Translations under genes and position numbers: made by a program
The notes under the pieces: generated by a model
Databases searched by the model: none
What the model was told of the DNA's origin: nothing
Seen by the model: only the letters and a program-made list of their open reading frames with translations
In this document: positions 8,163 to 12,624 of the stretch, one piece after another
Numbering within the stretch: position 1 is the first letter of the stretch
How the letters are laid out: each line of letters begins with the position of its first letter
Source: Neisseriaceae bacterium
Lineage (GTDB): Bacteria > Pseudomonadota > Gammaproteobacteria > Burkholderiales > UBA11063
Assembly: GCA_027371515.1 (NCBI GenBank)
Contig: DAHXMX010000020.1
Location: forward strand, 1-12,624
Direction of reading: 5' to 3'
DNA length: 12,624 bases

Positions 8163-9230
8163 TTATCTCTTTTCTTTATTGTATTCTAAGTATTCTTTTG
8201 TTTGCATTTCAGTTAAACGACTTAAAGTACGTTTAAATTCAAAGCTTAATTCACCATCGATATAAATTTGATCTAATTCGCATACTGATGACAAAGCTAG
8301 TTTTTTATGATTATCATATAAAATATCAATTAACCACGTAAAGCGGCGTATCATGTCTTTATCATTATCAGTAATGTGGTAAATATTTTCTATTATAAAC
8401 CATTCGTATGTTGCTGCTAATTCTAAATAATCTAATGAGCTACGTTTTTCTCCACAAATAACGGCAAAGTTAAACCAAATTGCATTGTCTGAATGGCGAA
8501 TAACATTAATTTTTCTATTTTGTATTTTTATGTCATTGTTTGAAATTTTTTTATTGATCGCAACTTTATTAAATATATTTTCTAATTTTGGATGAAAATT
8601 ATAGTCATTTATAATAAAAAGTTCATTGATTGAGGAGTTGATCGTGCGATAGTCATTTGGGCTATTAAGTGATATAACATTAAGTTTATGATTTAGTAGT
8701 TCAATGGCAGGCAAAAAACGATCACGCATTAAGCCATCGTAATATAACATGTCTGGTTTACTATTAGATGATGTGATAATATAAATACCTTGTTGAAATA
8801 AACCTTCAAAAAGATTTTTAAGGATCATTGCAGTAGCAATATCATTTACCATCATTTCATCTAAAAAGATAATTTTGTATCTACTCTTAAGTTCGCGTGT
8901 AATTACTTTTAATGGATTATCATGATTTTTGAGTTTAGCTAATTGCTGATGGATATGATACATAAATTCATGAAAATGTATTCGTGTTTTTTGTGTGACT
9001 GGTAATTTTAAATACAATTGATTCATTATCATTGATTTACCGCGACCAACTGAACCGTAAATATAATAGCCTAATTTTTTAGGCTTGTAAAAAAGTTTAG
9101 CTAAAAATGACTGATTGCTAAATTTATCTATAAAAACATCCAGATGTTGTAAAATAGCTAGCTGTGCATCATCAAAGATTAACTGCTTTTGTCTGGTTTG
9201 TTCTATGTACCAGTCTTCTAGTTGTTTCAT
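8163..9230 (-). CDS. zapE: Cell division AAA+ ATPase ZapE (AFG1-like)
   Basis: Counted from the ATG at 9230, the protein has 355 residues. It shows the Walker A motif GSVGRGKS (59-66), the HFHEFMYHIHQQL segment typical of the family, Walker B FLDE (122-125) followed by the characteristic VNDIATAMIL, then TSSN (153-156) and GLMRDRFLPAI with possible arginine-finger residues R169/R171. ZapE binds FtsZ and affects Z-ring dynamics under stress; the mitochondrial relative AFG1 is linked to protein quality control. The reading frame is open to a TTG at 9281 (372 aa). I prefer 9230 because a consensus -10 (plus 9261-9266) lies between the two, so the TTG would be outside the transcript, and because homologues begin near the EDWYxxQ segment. 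It is the first gene of the zapE-pepN-transporter operon. Confidence 0.93.
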   Translation of the reverse strand: MKQLEDWYIEQTRQKQLIFDDAQLAILQHLDVFIDKFSNQSFLAKLFYKPKKLGYYIYGSVGRGKSMIMNQLYLKLPVTQKTRIHFHEFMYHIHQQLAKLKNHDNPLKVITRELKSRYKIIFLDEMMVNDIATAMILKNLFEGLFQQGIYIITSSNSKPDMLYYDGLMRDRFLPAIELLNHKLNVISLNSPNDYRTINSSINELFIINDYNFHPKLENIFNKVAINKKISNNDIKIQNRKINVIRHSDNAIWFNFAVICGEKRSSLDYLELAATYEWFIIENIYHITDNDKDMIRRFTWLIDILYDNHKKLALSSVCELDQIYIDGELSFEFKRTLSRLTEMQTKEYLEYNKEKR

Positions 9231-9237
9231 AATGACT

Positions 9238-9265
9238 TTGTAAAATAGATTTTGGTGATTATTAT
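9238..9265 (+). promoter_or_regulatory. Candidate promoter of the unknown gene and rnfB
   Basis: TTGTAA (9238-9243) and TATTAT (9260-9265) are 16 bases apart on the plus strand. The -10 shares most of its bases with the -10 of the divergent zapE promoter, so the two polymerases could not bind at once. The predicted leader is short (about 12 nt), and the AAGGA at 9268-9272 lies around or before the start site, which weakens this call. Confidence 0.35.
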
Positions 9266-9289
9266 ATAAGGAAATAGCCAATAATGCAA
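9261..9289 (-). promoter_or_regulatory. Promoter of zapE-pepN-transporter operon
   Basis: On the minus strand TTGCAT (plus 9284-9289) and a perfect TATAAT (plus 9261-9266) are exactly 17 bases apart. The predicted transcript starts near plus 9254, giving a leader of about 24 nt to the zapE ATG at 9230. The -35 box coincides with the first two codons of the divergent gene at 9284. Confidence 0.65.
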
Positions 9290-10267
9290 ATAATTAATGA
9301 TCCAAGAATATATACTGATGACTATCCAAAATCAAATATTATTATTCAACAGGCTATAAATATATTAAGTGATAATGATACTGATGCTACTTTAATTGAA
9401 ATATTACAGAAGTTTTTAAAAAATAAAAATGATGCAATAATTAATGTTGCATTAAATTTATCTCCAAATTTAATTGTTACGCAAAAAATTTGGCAGTGTT
9501 TATTAATTGCGATTAATAAACCAGATATGACAGAGTATGCAGAAATATTTACTATCCCTCTGGTAATAGTGGTTGGTAGTAAAAATCAAGTTCGTTTACC
9601 AAATGAGATAAATACTGCTAAACTTAATGATTTATTTTATAAAAATAAGATTTTTATTCGTGATTCAGACTCGTTTATTTCAGGTAAATTGATTGAGCCA
9701 AGTAGTATTCAAGCTGTTACCGCATCACAACAATATCATTTAGTGAGAAATATATCTAATTCAAAATCATGGTTGCCACTTGAGTTGGCTTATAATGCTA
9801 TAGAAGTAGTCAATGAAGGTGTTTTTTTGCGTTATTTGGTAGGGATTACGATTGTCAAAAATGGTATTTCTGGTCTTGATAAAGTACAATTTAAACAATA
9901 TTCAATGGATTTAATGAAGCTAATTAATCAAGAATTAGCTACAAAAGGTACTACTATTTTTCCAATTCCATTTGTCCCAACCGTATTTAGTGAGGCTTTA
10001 GTTGTTGGGAATATGAAACGCACTGAGATTGCAATACAAGTTGCGTTTAGTAATATTGTACGTAAAATTAGAGAGCAGGGTTATACACCATTAGCTTATA
10101 TTTCAACAGCACCAGATAGTATTTTATTAGAGGTTGTAGCTAAAGAATTCAATAAGTTGCATGAATTATCTTCATGGCATTTAAGTAAAGTTGATGATAT
10201 AGAGGTTATTCATCAAATTATAATTGATTTATTAATCGATGCACAGGTTGAATATGAATATAAATGA
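9284..10267 (+). CDS. Conserved-looking protein of unknown function, 327 aa
   Basis: I do not recognise a family. The protein is soluble, with no signal peptide and no clear membrane helix. The N-terminal 70 residues look helical. A beta-type stretch IFTIPLVIVVGS (88-99) follows, which resembles the core strand of an alpha/beta domain, then a central region containing LPLELAYNAIEVVNEGVFLRYLVGITI (about 164-190). The last 100 residues include TTIFPIPFVPTVFSEALVVG and end in an acidic helix. No catalytic or metal-binding motif stands out and cysteines are nearly absent (one, in IWQCL). The codon usage and AT-richness match the neighbours, so it is not obviously acquired. Its 3' end overlaps rnfB by 14 bp, suggesting coupled expression with the iron-sulfur protein. 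An AAGGA (9268-9272) lies 11 bases before the ATG. Real gene: very likely; function: unknown. Confidence 0.85.
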   Translation: MQIINDPRIYTDDYPKSNIIIQQAINILSDNDTDATLIEILQKFLKNKNDAIINVALNLSPNLIVTQKIWQCLLIAINKPDMTEYAEIFTIPLVIVVGSKNQVRLPNEINTAKLNDLFYKNKIFIRDSDSFISGKLIEPSSIQAVTASQQYHLVRNISNSKSWLPLELAYNAIEVVNEGVFLRYLVGITIVKNGISGLDKVQFKQYSMDLMKLINQELATKGTTIFPIPFVPTVFSEALVVGNMKRTEIAIQVAFSNIVRKIREQGYTPLAYISTAPDSILLEVVAKEFNKLHELSSWHLSKVDDIEVIHQIIIDLLIDAQVEYEYK

Positions 10268-10802
10268 AAAATTAATTAATCAAATTGATAATATACTTCC
10301 ACAAACTCAGTGTACTAGATGTGGTTATTTGTCTTGTCGTGATTATGCTGTTGCACTTAGTAATGGCGAAGCTGAAATTAATCAATGTCCTCCAGGTGGA
10401 GATAATGGAATTAATAAACTATCTATTTTACTTGATAAGCCATACATTCCATTAAATCCTAAACATGGAGTTATAAAACCAATTCAGGTTGCACAAATTG
10501 TTGAGGAAGATTGTATTGGATGTACTTTATGTATAAAGGCATGTCCTGTGGATGCAATTATTGGTAGTAATAAAATGTTACATACAGTAATTGCAAATGA
10601 TTGCACTGGTTGTGATTTATGTTTACCAGCTTGCCCAGTTGATTGTATAATTATGGTTGATAGAGTTAATCAACATTGGAGTGAAGATGATAAGGCTCGT
10701 GCTAAACAGGCTTTTAATCAGCGTAAACAACGTAAAATTCGTGACGAGGCAGAGCGTTTAGAAAGATTAAAAAAACAATCTGAAAATTTAAAATCTATTT
10801 AG
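10254..10802 (+). CDS. rnfB: RnfB-like electron-transfer protein with three [4Fe-4S] sites
   Basis: The protein is 182 residues from the ATG at 10254. An N-terminal [4Fe-4S] domain has C20, C23, C28 and C45 (CTRCGYLSC...QCPPGG), and two ferredoxin repeats follow: CIGCTLCIKACP (87-98) and CTGCDLCLPACP (117-128). The basic, coiled-coil-like tail (from about 150) is rich in K and R. This is the RnfB/RsxB layout, but the membrane-anchoring N-terminal helix of the classical subunit is missing and no rnfA, C, D, G or E is nearby. It is therefore probably the stand-alone soluble form seen in Betaproteobacteria, a cytoplasmic electron carrier of unknown partner. The frame is open to an ATG at 10239; I choose 10254 because AGG at 10245-10247 is correctly spaced for it, the 10239 codon has no ribosome-binding site, and homologues begin just before the LPQTQC block. 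It overlaps the upstream unknown gene by 14 bp. Confidence 0.9.
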   Translation: MNINEKLINQIDNILPQTQCTRCGYLSCRDYAVALSNGEAEINQCPPGGDNGINKLSILLDKPYIPLNPKHGVIKPIQVAQIVEEDCIGCTLCIKACPVDAIIGSNKMLHTVIANDCTGCDLCLPACPVDCIIMVDRVNQHWSEDDKARAKQAFNQRKQRKIRDEAERLERLKKQSENLKSI

Positions 10803-10876
10803 AAGTGGTGTATGTTTTATAAAAACTAAAAATATTCCATATAAATAAAAAAATAACATAAAGGATAATAGAAGTT

Positions 10877-11500
10877 ATGAAAATAGATAAGTTGGCATTA
10901 ATAATTGCAGGTGGTTTAGTATTAATTAGTACTTTATTTGAACAAAAACTTGCTGAAATGCCTTATAATTACAGTAATCTTACCTTTTATGGTGAGACTC
11001 ATATGTGGTGTAAGATATTGTATTTTAGCATTCCTGTAATTACTGTGCTGTTGATTGTTCTATCTGTAGTGGGTTTCTTTTTTACCAAAAAATATAAAAA
11101 AGCTGCTGTTATTACTTTTTTGTCTTTGATTATTGGACCTGGATTAATTGTTAATAGTATGTTAAAAGTTGGCTGGGGTAGAGCGCGCCCTTATCAAGTA
11201 ATTCGAGATGGCGGCTCATATAGTGCTCCTTGGCAACCTCATTTTGAAAGACATAACGATAATAGTTTACCTAGTGGGCATGTGTCAGTTGCTATGATGC
11301 TTGGTGTACCTTTACTTGGGTTAGGACGCAGACGCCTTGCTTTTCTTGTTAGTAGTGCTTTTGGTTGTACAATTAGTTTAGTTAGAATGTTACAAGGTGG
11401 GCATTATTTAAGTGATGTATTATTATCGATGATGATTACTTGGATTGTTGCATTATTGGTGACTTATTTTGTTGATAAATATCTGAAATATGATTCATGA
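10877..11500 (+). CDS. PAP2-family membrane phosphatase (lipid phosphatase)
   Basis: This 207-residue protein has about five or six membrane segments and the three PAP2 motifs: KX6RP (K97 to P105 in KVGWGRARP), PSGH (132-135) and R170-X5-H176-X3-D180 in RMLQGGHYLSD. H176 is the expected nucleophile and H135 the acid/base partner. The family removes phosphate from lipid phosphates such as undecaprenyl diphosphate, phosphatidate or lipid A 1-/4'-phosphates at the periplasmic face; the loop between motifs 1 and 2 (about 26 residues, with WQPHFERHND) is longer than in the simplest members. The gene begins 74 bases after rnfB, with AAGGA at 10861-10865 and GAAG just before the ATG. Its stop overlaps the ATG of a GT39-like gene (ATGA), pointing to a joint role in modifying an envelope lipid. 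The substrate is an inference from context. Confidence 0.9.
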   Translation: MKIDKLALIIAGGLVLISTLFEQKLAEMPYNYSNLTFYGETHMWCKILYFSIPVITVLLIVLSVVGFFFTKKYKKAAVITFLSLIIGPGLIVNSMLKVGWGRARPYQVIRDGGSYSAPWQPHFERHNDNSLPSGHVSVAMMLGVPLLGLGRRRLAFLVSSAFGCTISLVRMLQGGHYLSDVLLSMMITWIVALLVTYFVDKYLKYDS

Positions 11501-12624
11501 ATAAAAAAATCTGGTGGTTTTTTGTAGTTGTAGTTATTTATAATGCAATATTTAATCAACTATTTGAACTACATTTTGATGAGGCCTATTATTGGGTATG
11601 GGGGCAGAATTTAGCTTTATCTTATTATGATCATCCTCCGATGATTGCATATATGATAAGACTTGCTAATATCTTATTTGGTAATAGTGAGTTTGTTATT
11701 CGTTTGCCAGCGCTTTTATGTACAATAGTTACTTGTCTGTATATTTACAAATTAGCATTTCGTGCGTTTAATCAAGAAGTCGCTAATATAGCTCTCTTAC
11801 TCGCAATTAGCTGTCCCTTAATAGAAGGGGTGTTTTTTATTGTGACGCCAGATTCATTATTATTAATGTTCTGGTCACTTAGTATGTATTATATTTATAT
11901 TGCGCTTTTTGAAGATAATAAACGTGCGATTTATTTATCAGGACTATTTATCGGTTTTGGATTGTTGTCTAAATATACCATGGTATTAATACTACCTAGT
12001 ATATTTATGTTTTTGTTATGTAGTAAGAAATATCGTACATATTTTAAGAATATTCATCTTTATCTAACGGTGTTGTTAGCCATAGCGGTTTTTATTCCAG
12101 TTATCTTATGGAATTATCAGCATCAATGGGTTTCATTTTTATTCCAATTTCATCACGGTATCGGTAGTGACGAGCTTAATTTTCATTCTTTAGGTGATTA
12201 TTTAGGTGGTAGTCTTATAGTGTGTGGAGTATTTATTTTATCTTCTTTGTTGTTTTATATTATCAAATATTATAAACTAATCATATCTGATGATAAATTG
12301 AGATTTTTTACTTGGTTATTTGGGTTTACTTTTATTTTTTTCACCTGTTCAAGTCTAACAAAACATGTTGAAGCTAACTGGCCAGCACCGGCTTTTTTGG
12401 CGGGTTTAATTATTTTAGCTTATTTTTTAGTTAAATTTAATAATCGCTGGGTAATTAAATCAAGTGTAGTATTGATTGTGATTATACTTATAATTGCCAA
12501 GTTTCCTTTGTTTTTTATGCCTCAATCCCTTCATGGTGAAGTTTATTCAATAGATGTTATGTTTGGTAATAGATATTTAATGAAAGAGGCAAAAAAATAT
12601 ATTAAAGATGATACTGTGGTATTG
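11497..12624 (+). CDS. GT39/ArnT-like membrane glycosyltransferase, C-terminus cut by window edge
   Basis: The open frame runs from the ATG at 11497, which overlaps the PAP2 stop as ATGA, to the last base of the window: 376 codons with no stop. The start of the protein carries the GT-C signature of the PMT/ArnT group: an acidic pair in LHFDEAYYWVW (D28, E29), then SYYDHPPMIAY (about 42-52). A later KHVEANWPAPAF block is at 289-300. Between them are many hydrophobic helices. Relatives transfer a sugar from a polyprenyl-phosphate donor, such as aminoarabinose or galactosamine to lipid A phosphate, or mannose to protein. Here the coupled PAP2 phosphatase favours a lipid A or polyprenyl-linked acceptor, but that is inference. 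Full-length relatives are usually around 500 residues or more, so roughly the last quarter or more is probably missing. Confidence 0.88.
   Translation, partial: MNKKIWWFFVVVVIYNAIFNQLFELHFDEAYYWVWGQNLALSYYDHPPMIAYMIRLANILFGNSEFVIRLPALLCTIVTCLYIYKLAFRAFNQEVANIALLLAISCPLIEGVFFIVTPDSLLLMFWSLSMYYIYIALFEDNKRAIYLSGLFIGFGLLSKYTMVLILPSIFMFLLCSKKYRTYFKNIHLYLTVLLAIAVFIPVILWNYQHQWVSFLFQFHHGIGSDELNFHSLGDYLGGSLIVCGVFILSSLLFYIIKYYKLIISDDKLRFFTWLFGFTFIFFTCSSLTKHVEANWPAPAFLAGLIILAYFLVKFNNRWVIKSSVVLIVIILIIAKFPLFFMPQSLHGEVYSIDVMFGNRYLMKEAKKYIKDDTVVL

Noticed and set aside
9231..9281. TTG-initiated 17-residue extension of ZapE
   Set aside because: A consensus -10 lies between this TTG and the ATG at 9230, there is no Shine-Dalgarno, and the extension does not resemble family N-termini.
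10239..10253. Upstream ATG giving RnfB five extra residues
   Set aside because: No ribosome-binding site precedes it, whereas the ATG at 10254 has a correctly spaced AGG.

Overview
The window looks like a chromosomal segment of an AT-rich (protein-coding part roughly 30% GC by eye) betaproteobacterium. The rRNA is the best clue: helices and variable stretches of the 23S gene, and its 3' end, read like those of Burkholderiales/Neisseriales. The RnfB-like protein has the short, soluble form I associate with Betaproteobacteria. A low-GC Neisseriales-type lineage would fit, but genus or species cannot be fixed from this window.

Layout. Positions 1-850 are the 3' part of a 23S rRNA gene, followed by a 167-nt spacer, 5S rRNA (about 1018-1136) and a strong intrinsic terminator (1146-1181). 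The first 177 bases are not in the same orientation as the rest of the 23S gene. They are the reverse complement of the segment that should lie just upstream in domain V, and they join the forward part at an 8-bp inverted repeat. This is a real inversion, a broken rRNA copy or an amplification/assembly chimera; it is the most unusual thing in the window.

After the rRNA operon comes a GT-C membrane glycosyltransferase (Alg9/GT22-like, 1242-2711, +), which abuts a convergent two-gene operon on the minus strand: elbB (DJ-1/PfpI-like amidotransferase fold) and a secreted HAD acid phosphatase of the e(P4)/class B type that starts at TTG behind a perfect Shine-Dalgarno. Further right on the minus strand is a tight operon zapE - pepN - MFS/MHS transporter (9230 down to 4226). 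A short divergent promoter region at about 9238-9289 separates it from plus-strand genes: an unrecognised 327-aa protein overlapping an rnfB-like three-cluster ferredoxin, then a PAP2 lipid phosphatase overlapping (ATGA) a GT39/ArnT-like glycosyltransferase that runs off the right edge.

Functionally, the segment combines translation (rRNA), a cell-division AAA+ ATPase with peptide degradation and solute uptake, a soluble electron-transfer protein, and envelope genes (GT22-like, PAP2, GT39-like) that probably act on undecaprenyl- or lipid A-linked substrates. I see no defence island, prophage, IS, CRISPR or tRNA gene. Apart from the rRNA anomaly and the unknown gene, this is ordinary chromosomal content.
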